This document shows positions 1 to 5,547 of a stretch of 5,874 nt of DNA, piece by piece (position 1 is the stretch's first letter; every line of letters begins with the position of its first letter). The notes below the pieces were generated by a model. The model searched no databases. It was not told where the DNA came from and saw only the letters and a list, made by a program, of their open reading frames with translations. The translations under genes and the position numbers were made by a program. The DNA comes from CAZKMM01 sp964592965 (lineage in GTDB: Bacteria > RBG-13-61-14 > DRUE01), in assembly GCA_964592965.1 (NCBI GenBank), contig CAZQJX010000138.1, positions 1-5,874 on the forward strand, read 5' to 3'.

Positions 1-1
1 C

Positions 2-712
2 ACTTTGTATTCAGCGCTTAAAAAGCTGGCAAGCCCTGCGGTTAACATCGTGACCATAGAAGACCCGATTGAGATGGTTTATGAAGAATTCAATCAAGTA
101 GCGGTTCAACCCAAAATAGATATAACCTTTGCTAATGCCTTGAGAACCATACTTCGCCAAGACCCAGATATAATTATGGTAGGTGAGATTCGTGACCGAG
201 AAACCGCTACCTATGCTATTCAGGCAGCACTCACTGGGCATCTGGTTTTCTCAACCCTGCATACCAATGATACTGCTAGCACCATAACCAGATTGCTTGA
301 CCTTGGGGTTGAGCCGTTTTTAATCTCTTCTACCATCATCGGGATAGTTGCTCAGCGACTGGTAAGAAAAATCTGCCCGCATTGCAAAAAAGAAACCTAT
401 CTCAATGAAGACGATTTAAGGCTTTTGGGCATCCCTGTTAAAGACCGCTCCAAAAAATATCGTGTCTGGTATGGCGAGGGATGCATTGAATGCAGACATA
501 CCGGCTACTTGGGAAGAACAGGTATATTTGAGGTAATGGAAATTACCGAGAAAATCAAAAAATTAATCAACAAGCGTGCACCTGCCTCAGAAATCAAAAA
601 AACCGCTATTGATGAAGGAATGATGGTTTTAAGAGAGGTGGCTATTAAAAAACTGGGAATGGGCATAACCACTGTGGAAGAAGTCCTCAGAGTAACAACA
701 GAAGAAGAGTAA
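2..712 (+). CDS. pilB: Type IV pilus assembly / type II secretion ATPase (PilB/GspE family), 5'-truncated by window edge
   Basis: This is the C-terminal half of a hexameric secretion ATPase that powers pilus extension (PilB) or type II secretion (GspE) at the cytoplasmic face of the inner membrane. The reading frame is open to the left edge and begins T-L-Y-S-A-L, the stretch that directly follows the Walker A GKT motif, so the true start lies upstream. Numbering residues from the TTG at position 5, I see the Asp box IEDPIE (18-23), the Walker B region DPDIIMVGEIRD (53-64), the His box TGHLVFSTLHTND (77-89), and a zinc-binding tetracysteine CPHC (124-127) with CIEC (160-163). The tetracysteine is typical of PilB/GspE and absent from the retraction ATPase PilT. 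The C-terminal helical domain ends normally at a TAA. The next gene is not pilT or pilC, so the usual pilBTC run does not continue downstream. The family is certain. The choice of PilB over GspE is an inference, because the N-terminal domains are missing. Confidence 0.93.
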   Translation, partial: TLYSALKKLASPAVNIVTIEDPIEMVYEEFNQVAVQPKIDITFANALRTILRQDPDIIMVGEIRDRETATYAIQAALTGHLVFSTLHTNDTASTITRLLDLGVEPFLISSTIIGIVAQRLVRKICPHCKKETYLNEDDLRLLGIPVKDRSKKYRVWYGEGCIECRHTGYLGRTGIFEVMEITEKIKKLINKRAPASEIKKTAIDEGMMVLREVAIKKLGMGITTVEEVLRVTTEEE

Positions 713-743
713 TCTTCTCCCCAAAACTTTTATTTTGTTCTTT
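703..743 (+). terminator. Candidate weak terminator hairpin around the pilB stop codon
   Basis: Bases 703-708 (AGAAGA) pair perfectly with 713-718 (TCTTCT) around a four-base GTAA loop at 709-712, which fits the GNRA tetraloop pattern and contains the TAA stop. A T-rich stretch follows at about 727-743, but nine bases separate it from the stem, and the stem is short and AT-rich. It could be a weak intrinsic terminator or a 3'-end stabilising hairpin. It could also be chance, since it lies in the GAA/GAG codons for a run of glutamates. Confidence 0.25.
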
Positions 744-800
744 ACCAGGCTTTATAAACTGGCAAGTTGGAAAATTTCTATTAAGATAAAATTCAAAAGT

Positions 801-810
801 GAGAGGTAGG
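801..810 (+). promoter_or_regulatory. Ribosome binding site of the mqnA-like gene
   Basis: The purine-rich GAGAGGTAGG ends five bases before the ATG at 816 and supports that start. I searched the preceding 103-base gap for a promoter. It has TTG-containing and TATA-like hexamers, but none with acceptable 16-18 base spacing, so I do not call one. The gene may be read through from pilB. Confidence 0.65.
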
Positions 811-815
811 TAAGT

Positions 816-1634
816 ATGGAAGTATTGAAGATTGGAGAAATCCCATATCTTGACTGCATTCCTTATTTTCTGCCTTTAAAGCAGAATTATATGCAGGATT
901 TCTTCCAGTTCATCCAGGGGCATCCTTCTGAGCTTAACTCCGCCTTGAAAAGAGGAGAAATAGATATAAGCATATCCAGCTCCATAGAATACGCACAAAA
1001 CTATGACATCTATATTGCCCTTCCTGAGCTCTGCATAGGTTCTACAGGAGCAGTGGGAAGCGTGCTCTTGTTCTCTGACCATCACATAGATGACCTTGAT
1101 GAAATGCCTATTTCCATTCCCAGCGCTAGTGCCAGCGCAGTGGCGCTTTTAAAGATTATTCTGGGTAAGTATTACCAGTTTACCTGCCAATACAAAACCA
1201 GCTGGGCAGATACTGAAGCACATTTATTGATTGGAGATTCTGCCCTCAGGGAAAAGACTTTGGAGAGGTATCAATATGTTTATGATTTAGGAGAGCTCTG
1301 GCAGAGCCAAACTGGCCTGCCAATGGTCTTTGCCCTTTGGCTGATAAAAAGAGATACTGCCAGACGAAAACGGGAGCAGTTAATGATTCTCCACCGCTCA
1401 TTAAAATATGCCATAGAGGAGAGCAGAAAGAACTGGGAAAAACTATATGAGCAGATTGCTGAAAAATATCAGTGGCTGAAAAAAGAAGATGTGATTAATT
1501 ACTGGAAAGGGATTGATTATTCCCTTACTTCCCAGCATATTAAAGGCTTGCTTAAATTTTTTGAAGACGCTGAAGACCAGAACCTGATTGACGAAGCCCC
1601 TGACGAGATAGAATTCCTAGAAATGCCAATGTAG
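816..1634 (+). CDS. mqnA: MqnA-family protein (chorismate dehydratase of the futalosine menaquinone pathway), with Asp in place of the loop Asn
   Basis: MqnA removes water from chorismate to give 3-[(1-carboxyvinyl)oxy]benzoate, the first step of futalosine-dependent menaquinone synthesis. The fold resembles a periplasmic binding protein, but the enzyme is cytosolic, and no signal peptide is seen here. The 272 residues match the usual family length. Recognisable blocks are IGEIPYLDCIP (6-16), GHPSELNSALKRGEID (35-50), SSSIEYA (54-60), the glycine/serine turn STGAVGSV (76-83), LLIGDSAL (137-144) and YDLGELWQSQTGLPMVFALW (156-175). The family N-terminal motif is normally YLN..P with a near-invariant Asn in the substrate pocket. 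Here residue 13 is Asp (codon GAC at 852-854). No other mqn gene is visible. The gene may be a working MqnA, a variant, or a paralogue with another ligand. Family assignment is firm; catalytic activity is uncertain. The C-terminal 20 residues are strongly acidic. Confidence 0.88.
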   Translation: MEVLKIGEIPYLDCIPYFLPLKQNYMQDFFQFIQGHPSELNSALKRGEIDISISSSIEYAQNYDIYIALPELCIGSTGAVGSVLLFSDHHIDDLDEMPISIPSASASAVALLKIILGKYYQFTCQYKTSWADTEAHLLIGDSALREKTLERYQYVYDLGELWQSQTGLPMVFALWLIKRDTARRKREQLMILHRSLKYAIEESRKNWEKLYEQIAEKYQWLKKEDVINYWKGIDYSLTSQHIKGLLKFFEDAEDQNLIDEAPDEIEFLEMPM

Positions 1635-1641
1635 CCCCAGA

Positions 1642-1671
1642 TAGAAACCTGCCAAAAAGTAAGGTTATAAT
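1642..1671 (+). promoter_or_regulatory. Candidate sigma70-type promoter immediately before mnmA
   Basis: A perfect TATAAT lies at 1666-1671. Eighteen bases upstream of it is TAGAAA (1642-1647), which matches four of six -35 positions. A transcript starting about seven bases past the -10 box would begin at or just before the mnmA ATG (1679), giving a leaderless or nearly leaderless message. The only Shine-Dalgarno-like bases, AAGG at 1661-1664, sit 14 bases from the ATG, which is too far for a normal site. A five-base inverted repeat (AACCT 1646-1650, AGGTT 1662-1666) overlaps the element; its meaning is unknown. Confidence 0.35.
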
Positions 1672-1678
1672 ATTCCTA

Positions 1679-2731
1679 ATGAAAAAGGTCATAGTTGCAA
1701 TAAGTGGTGGGGTGGATAGTTCAACTGCCTGTCTTCTGCTGAAAGAGCAGGGGTTTGAAGTTGTTGGCGTGTATTTCAAGCTCTGGTCGCCAGAAGATAA
1801 AGATTTATTTGAGCAAACCGCAAAGTTTGTCAAAGAGGTTGCAGACAAGCTGGAAATAGAATTCATTGCTTTTGACCTTAAAGAGAGGTTCAAAAAAGAG
1901 GTGGTTGAGCGATTTGTTAAAGATTATCTTGAAGGCAAAACCCCAAACCCCTGCGCTGTTTGCAATCAAAAGATAAAATTCTGGGCGCTTTTTGAACTGG
2001 CAGATAAAATAAAAGCTGATTATATCGCAACAGGTCATTATGTTCGCACACGATTTAATGCCTGCTCTGGCGAATGGGAAATCCTTAAAGCAAAAGATAG
2101 GCTTAAAGACCAATCTTACTTTTTGTTCCTCTTAAACAAAAACCATCTCCCAAGGATAATTTTCCCCCTTGGCGAGCTTACCAAAAGCGAGGTTAAGGAG
2201 CTGGCAAAAAAGTATAATCTGCCAACTGCCGAGCGCAGGGAAAGCGCAGACCTTTGCTTTGTCCGCTCGGGCAGATATGCAAAGGTGATAGAGCTGGTGG
2301 GCGGGAAAAAGCCTCAATCAGGGCAAATCATAGACACAAGCGGAAAATATCTTGGAAAGCACAAGGGCTTTTATAATTTTACCATTGGGCAAAGAAGGGG
2401 CTTGCGACTGAGCATACCAGACCTTTATGTTATAAAGCTTGTTCCAGAGAAAAATCAGGTGGTGGTAGGAGAAGAGAGGCTTTTATATCATAAAAAGATG
2501 CTGGTGAGAGATGTTAACTGGCTGGCAAAGGTGAATTTTCCTCTCCGCTGTGAGGCAAAGATACGCTATCAGGGAAATAGCGCTGAATGCATAATTAATC
2601 CGAGCGATGAAGGAAAAATTCTGGTAGAATTTTTTGAGCCCCAGCGGGCAATAACCCCTGGTCAGGCTGGCGTATTTTATCGGGGAGATAGGCTTTTGGG
2701 TGGTGGCTGGATTGAAAGCGCCTTTGATTAG
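1679..2731 (+). CDS. mnmA: tRNA-specific 2-thiouridylase MnmA
   Basis: MnmA is a cytosolic enzyme that makes 2-thiouridine at wobble position 34 of tRNA-Lys, -Glu and -Gln. It adenylates the base with ATP and transfers persulfide sulfur from a cysteine desulfurase relay. The PP-loop ATP site SGGVDSS is at residues 9-15, and GVYFKLWS (30-37) follows the second strand. The TPNPCAVCN motif (88-96) supplies the catalytic cysteine C95, with C92 as an extra cysteine common in many bacteria. ATGHYVR (117-123) and KDQSYFLFLL (143-152) are family blocks. SADLCFV (189-195) supplies the second catalytic cysteine C193, and FTIGQRRGL (234-242) marks the central domain before the C-terminal beta-barrel. 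At 350 residues it is slightly shorter than the E. coli protein (about 368). The start is fixed by the PP-loop lying only nine residues in. It heads a tight gene block, with mtaB starting four bases after its stop. Confidence 0.96.
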   Translation: MKKVIVAISGGVDSSTACLLLKEQGFEVVGVYFKLWSPEDKDLFEQTAKFVKEVADKLEIEFIAFDLKERFKKEVVERFVKDYLEGKTPNPCAVCNQKIKFWALFELADKIKADYIATGHYVRTRFNACSGEWEILKAKDRLKDQSYFLFLLNKNHLPRIIFPLGELTKSEVKELAKKYNLPTAERRESADLCFVRSGRYAKVIELVGGKKPQSGQIIDTSGKYLGKHKGFYNFTIGQRRGLRLSIPDLYVIKLVPEKNQVVVGEERLLYHKKMLVRDVNWLAKVNFPLRCEAKIRYQGNSAECIINPSDEGKILVEFFEPQRAITPGQAGVFYRGDRLLGGGWIESAFD

Positions 2732-2735
2732 CTAA

Positions 2736-4001
2736 ATGCCTGAAAAAGAAAAACCAAAACTCTGCCTGATTACTGTTGGCTGTAAAGCCAATCAATATGA
2801 TAGTGCCTGCTTGCTCGGCTATTTAAAAGAACATTTTGTGCTCACCGCACCTGATGAGGAAACTCCTGCGGATATCTACATAATCAACACCTGCACGGTT
2901 ACCCATCGGGCGGATTTTGAGGCAAGAAAATGGATAAGAAAGGCGAAAAAGCTCAACCCAAATGCAAAGATAATTATCACCGGATGTCTGGGCGAGGTGA
3001 ACCGAGAGGCGCTCGGTGATGAGCGGGTTGATGCTGTTTTTGGTGTTAAAGACCGAGCCGAGCTTATAAGATATTTATGTGGAGAAACCTCCCTTCCAGA
3101 TGAAAGAATATTTTATCACCCTCAAGCTGGCTTTCAGGTAAGGGCACGCGCGCTTTTAAAAATTCAGGAAGGGTGCGATTTCAGGTGTAGCTATTGCATA
3201 GTTCCTTATGCAAGGGGAAAATCCCGCAGTCTGAATGCAAATAAAATTATTGAGCTTTTGCACAGACTCAAAGAGCAGGGATTTGAAGAAGTGGTTTTAT
3301 GCGGGATAAATCTCGGCTGGTGGGGAAAGGATTTTAACAGCGAGCTGGCTGACTTGATTGAAGCAATAGGAAAAGAAAATTTGAGCTTGAGAATAAGGCT
3401 CAGCTCGCTTGAGCCAATGACCATTAACGAGCGCCTGATTGAAAGCTTAAATGCAGATTTTATCTGCCCGCATCTTCATATCCCGCTCCAAAGCGGAGAT
3501 GATTACATCTTAGCTAGAATGAAACGCCCCTATAAGGTAGATGATTTTAAAAACCTTTGCGAGAGGCTTTTTGCAAAAATTGATAATCTCTGCCTGGGGC
3601 TGGATATAATTGTTGGGTTTCCTGGAGAGGGGGAGGAGCATTTTCAGCGCACTTTCAACCTTCTTGAAGAAATACCTTTTGCTTATCTGCACATTTTTAG
3701 TTTTTCTCCTCGTCCGCTCACTCCTGCGCAGAGGCTCAAACCCAAAGTGCCGGAAAGGATTATTCAGGAGCGCTCAAAAGTTCTATTTGAGCTTGCAGAG
3801 CTCAAGCGAAGGGCGTATCTTTTAAAACAGCTAAACCGCAGGGTGGAGATGTTGGTGGAGAATCGTCAGGGAGAATGGGCGTTTGGGCACAGTGAGAATT
3901 ATCTTTTTATCAAGGCAAGGACTTCTGCTTTAATTAAAAAGCGGGTGAAAGTAAGAGTTAAAGAAATAACTGATGGAGAGATTATAGCAGAGGAGATATA
4001 A
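2736..4001 (+). CDS. mtaB: tRNA t6A37 methylthiotransferase, MtaB-type (radical SAM)
   Basis: MtaB converts t6A at position 37 of ANN-decoding tRNAs to ms2t6A with two iron-sulfur clusters and S-adenosylmethionine. The domain order is classical. The N-terminal UPF0004 domain carries VGCKANQYDS (C16), NTCTVT (C53) and TGCLGE (C84), which ligate the auxiliary cluster. The radical SAM domain carries CDFRCSYC (C147, C151, C154). A TRAM domain that binds tRNA occupies about 366-421. The blocks HLHIPLQSGDD (246-256) and DIIVGFPGE (290-298) are also typical. GCK.NQYDS and CTVT fit MtaB/YqeV better than MiaB or RimO. The usual YSxRxGTxA motif reads FSPRPLTPA here (323-331), with the glycine replaced by leucine. 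At 421 residues the length is normal. A TAA directly precedes the ATG, so no longer start is possible. I see no Shine-Dalgarno sequence, so translation probably couples to mnmA. Confidence 0.92.
   Translation: MPEKEKPKLCLITVGCKANQYDSACLLGYLKEHFVLTAPDEETPADIYIINTCTVTHRADFEARKWIRKAKKLNPNAKIIITGCLGEVNREALGDERVDAVFGVKDRAELIRYLCGETSLPDERIFYHPQAGFQVRARALLKIQEGCDFRCSYCIVPYARGKSRSLNANKIIELLHRLKEQGFEEVVLCGINLGWWGKDFNSELADLIEAIGKENLSLRIRLSSLEPMTINERLIESLNADFICPHLHIPLQSGDDYILARMKRPYKVDDFKNLCERLFAKIDNLCLGLDIIVGFPGEGEEHFQRTFNLLEEIPFAYLHIFSFSPRPLTPAQRLKPKVPERIIQERSKVLFELAELKRRAYLLKQLNRRVEMLVENRQGEWAFGHSENYLFIKARTSALIKKRVKVRVKEITDGEIIAEEI
3991..3997 (+). promoter_or_regulatory. Ribosome binding site of rnc inside the end of mtaB
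   Basis: AGGAGAT, four to ten bases before the rnc ATG at 4002, is a strong Shine-Dalgarno sequence embedded in the last codons of mtaB. It fixes the rnc start, which directly abuts the mtaB stop TAA (3999-4001). Confidence 0.75.
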
Positions 4002-4748
4002 ATGGAAGCCGAGTTTTCTGAGCTGGAGAAAAAAATCGGCTATAGGTTTAAAAACCCAGAGCTATTAAAAAGAGCGCTAACCCATCGCTCCTTTGCCTTT
4101 GAAAATTCTGACCCATCTGTGCATAAAACAAAAGAAATGATTTTCAAGCACTATGAGCGGTTGGAATTTCTTGGCGATGCGGTGGTGAACCTTATAATCA
4201 GCCATCTTTTAATGGAGAAATTTCCAGATGCTTCTGAAGGGGATTTAAGCAGGGTAAGGGCTCGCTTGGTTAATGTCAATCAGCTCGCCCGACTGGCAAA
4301 AAAGCTGGGAATAAACCAGTGGCTTCGGCTTGGCAAGGGAGAGGATGCAAGTGGCGGGAGAGAAAAGCCATCAATTCTTGCTGATGCTTATGAAGCGCTC
4401 TGTGCTGCTGTTTATCTTGATGGTGGATATGAGCAAGTTTTTAATATGATTAAAAGCCATTTCAAAGATATTCTTGAGCGGATTGATTTAAGCATTATCA
4501 ATCAGGATTATAAAACCCGGCTTCAGGAGCTGGTGCAGGCGAAAAAGAAAAGAGCGCCCAAATATCGGCTGGTAAATTCTTTTGGTCCTGACCACGATAA
4601 AACCTTTCAGGTGCAGGTAATTATTGACCAAAAGCCTATTGCCCAAGGAATGGGCAAGAGCAAAAAGCAAGCAGAACAAGATGCTGCCAGAAAAGCATTG
4701 GAGATTCTGAGAAACCTTGCTAAAATGAACAACAATGGAAAAGATTGA
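4002..4748 (+). CDS. rnc: Ribonuclease III
   Basis: RNase III is a homodimeric, magnesium-dependent double-strand RNA endonuclease that processes rRNA precursors and structured mRNAs in the cytoplasm. The N-terminal catalytic domain carries the signature YERLEFLGDAV (51-61), with acidic residues E52, E55 and D59, and the second acidic pair D128/E131 in ADAYEAL. All match the essential acidic positions known from the E. coli enzyme. The double-strand RNA-binding domain spans about 169-236 and ends in the typical SKKQAEQDAARKAL (220-233). At 248 residues it is a little longer than the E. coli protein (226). Part of the excess is about eight extra residues between THRS (27-30) and the signature. 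It starts directly after the mtaB stop, and its last 14 bases overlap the next gene, so it is co-transcribed with tRNA-modification genes instead of the more usual acpP/fabF, era or smc/ftsY neighbours. Confidence 0.96.
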   Translation: MEAEFSELEKKIGYRFKNPELLKRALTHRSFAFENSDPSVHKTKEMIFKHYERLEFLGDAVVNLIISHLLMEKFPDASEGDLSRVRARLVNVNQLARLAKKLGINQWLRLGKGEDASGGREKPSILADAYEALCAAVYLDGGYEQVFNMIKSHFKDILERIDLSIINQDYKTRLQELVQAKKKRAPKYRLVNSFGPDHDKTFQVQVIIDQKPIAQGMGKSKKQAEQDAARKALEILRNLAKMNNNGKD

Positions 4749-5517
4749 AAAAGCATATTGCATCTCCTGCGGAGAAGAGGTTGAGGTAGAAGCGGTTGAT
4801 TTGGGCATAGAGGGTGAGGAGCTTTATCGTTGCTCTCAGTGCGGAGCGTATCTTGGCACGAGAAAATCTCTGGAAAAACTCTCCAGCATTGAGGAGGCAG
4901 AAATTCAGGCTCCGCCCGAGCAAATTACCAGCCAAGTGCAAGCAAAAGCTGATTTCCATTCAGAAACCAGCACAGTATCTGATGGTGCTGTGCCAGAAAT
5001 GCCTGTTGAAAGCCAAAGCGCCAAAGAGCTGAAAAGCATCGCAGAAGATGAAATCCTCACCCCCACACCAATGCCCCAGCCAGAGCTACCTAAAATAGAA
5101 ACCATTATTCTGGCAGAAGATTCTGAGCTGGTCACCCGCATTTTAAAGGAGATGATTATCAAGAAGAATTTGAGCAGAAGGGTGATTTCCTGCAAAAACG
5201 GGTTTGATTTTATCATTCACTACATACAAAACCGCTTGAAACAAACGCCTATTGGACTTGTGATTTTAGATGTGATTATGCCTGTTCTTAATGGGATAAG
5301 CACAGCAGTTGCTATGCGGGCTTGGGAGCGAGCCTTAGGTCTTAAGCCTGTGCCCATACTTTACTTTACCAGCAAGCGTTGCGACCAGGTATTTAAACGG
5401 GTGCTTCAACACACCCGCCCGGCAATGTATATAAACAAAGGAGCCAGCCAGAGCGCCTTTCACTTAGAGCAGAGAATAGAAAAGGTGGTCAATCAACTCC
5501 TTAAAGAGAGCTTTTAA
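4735..5517 (+). CDS. Zinc-ribbon-like / linker / CheY-like receiver protein, unnamed
   Basis: I do not recognise a named gene. The 260-residue protein has three parts. Residues 9-36 hold two CxxC pairs (C9/C12 and C33/C36) spaced like a small zinc ribbon. Residues about 45-120 are rich in Glu, Pro, Ser, Gln and Ala, look disordered, and end in a Pro-rich stretch. Residues about 121-260 form a receiver domain. Its acidic pair is E128/D129, its phospho-acceptor is D179 in LVILDVIMPVLNG, the switch Thr is T212 in FTSK, and the conserved Lys is K235 in INKG. All key residues are present, so phosphorylation by a histidine kinase is expected. No DNA-binding or enzymatic output domain follows. The gap from the acidic pair to D179 is about six residues longer than in CheY. 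Its ATG lies inside rnc (14-base overlap) with no visible Shine-Dalgarno sequence, implying translational coupling. The output partner is unknown. The zinc head could bind protein or nucleic acid. Confidence 0.85.
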   Translation: MEKIEKAYCISCGEEVEVEAVDLGIEGEELYRCSQCGAYLGTRKSLEKLSSIEEAEIQAPPEQITSQVQAKADFHSETSTVSDGAVPEMPVESQSAKELKSIAEDEILTPTPMPQPELPKIETIILAEDSELVTRILKEMIIKKNLSRRVISCKNGFDFIIHYIQNRLKQTPIGLVILDVIMPVLNGISTAVAMRAWERALGLKPVPILYFTSKRCDQVFKRVLQHTRPAMYINKGASQSAFHLEQRIEKVVNQLLKESF

Positions 5518-5547
5518 GCTCTGGCTTTCATCAGCCCGGTCTTTTTT
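5507..5547. terminator. Candidate terminator hairpins at the convergent junction
   Basis: AGAGCT (5507-5512) pairs with AGCTCT (5517-5522) around a four-base loop, and the receiver gene's TAA (5515-5517) lies across the loop. Directly after it, GGCT (5523-5526) can pair with AGCC (5533-5536), followed a few bases later by six T residues at 5542-5547. The pair of short hairpins plus the T run could stop plus-strand transcription before it runs into the opposing gene. On the minus strand the first hairpin is followed only by CTTT. Each stem is short, so this is tentative. Confidence 0.4.

Noticed and set aside
5..7. TTG as a start codon of the pilus ATPase
   Set aside because: It encodes the Leu of the T-L-Y-S-A-L segment that follows Walker A in every family member, so the gene is cut by the window edge.
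713..815. Promoter or riboswitch in the pilB-mqnA gap
   Set aside because: TTGTTC (735) with TATAAA (753), and TTGGAA (767) with TAAGAT (782), have spacers of only about 9-12 bases. No conserved riboswitch structure is evident in 103 bases.
1120..1146. Repeated AGCGC/GCCAGCGC units inside mqnA
   Set aside because: They follow from Ser-Ala codon repetition in the SASASAVA segment, where the family normally has a Ser/Thr-rich block, so this is not a separate repeat element.
1552..1893. Open reading frame on the minus strand across the mqnA-mnmA junction
   Set aside because: It is low in recognisable motifs, Ser/Leu-rich, and antisense to two clear genes, including the conserved PP-loop. It is a shadow of those genes.
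3610..3825. Plus-strand frame encoding a hydrophobic 71-residue peptide
   Set aside because: It lies entirely within mtaB in another frame, in a well-conserved part of that protein. The hydrophobic look comes from T-rich codons read out of frame.
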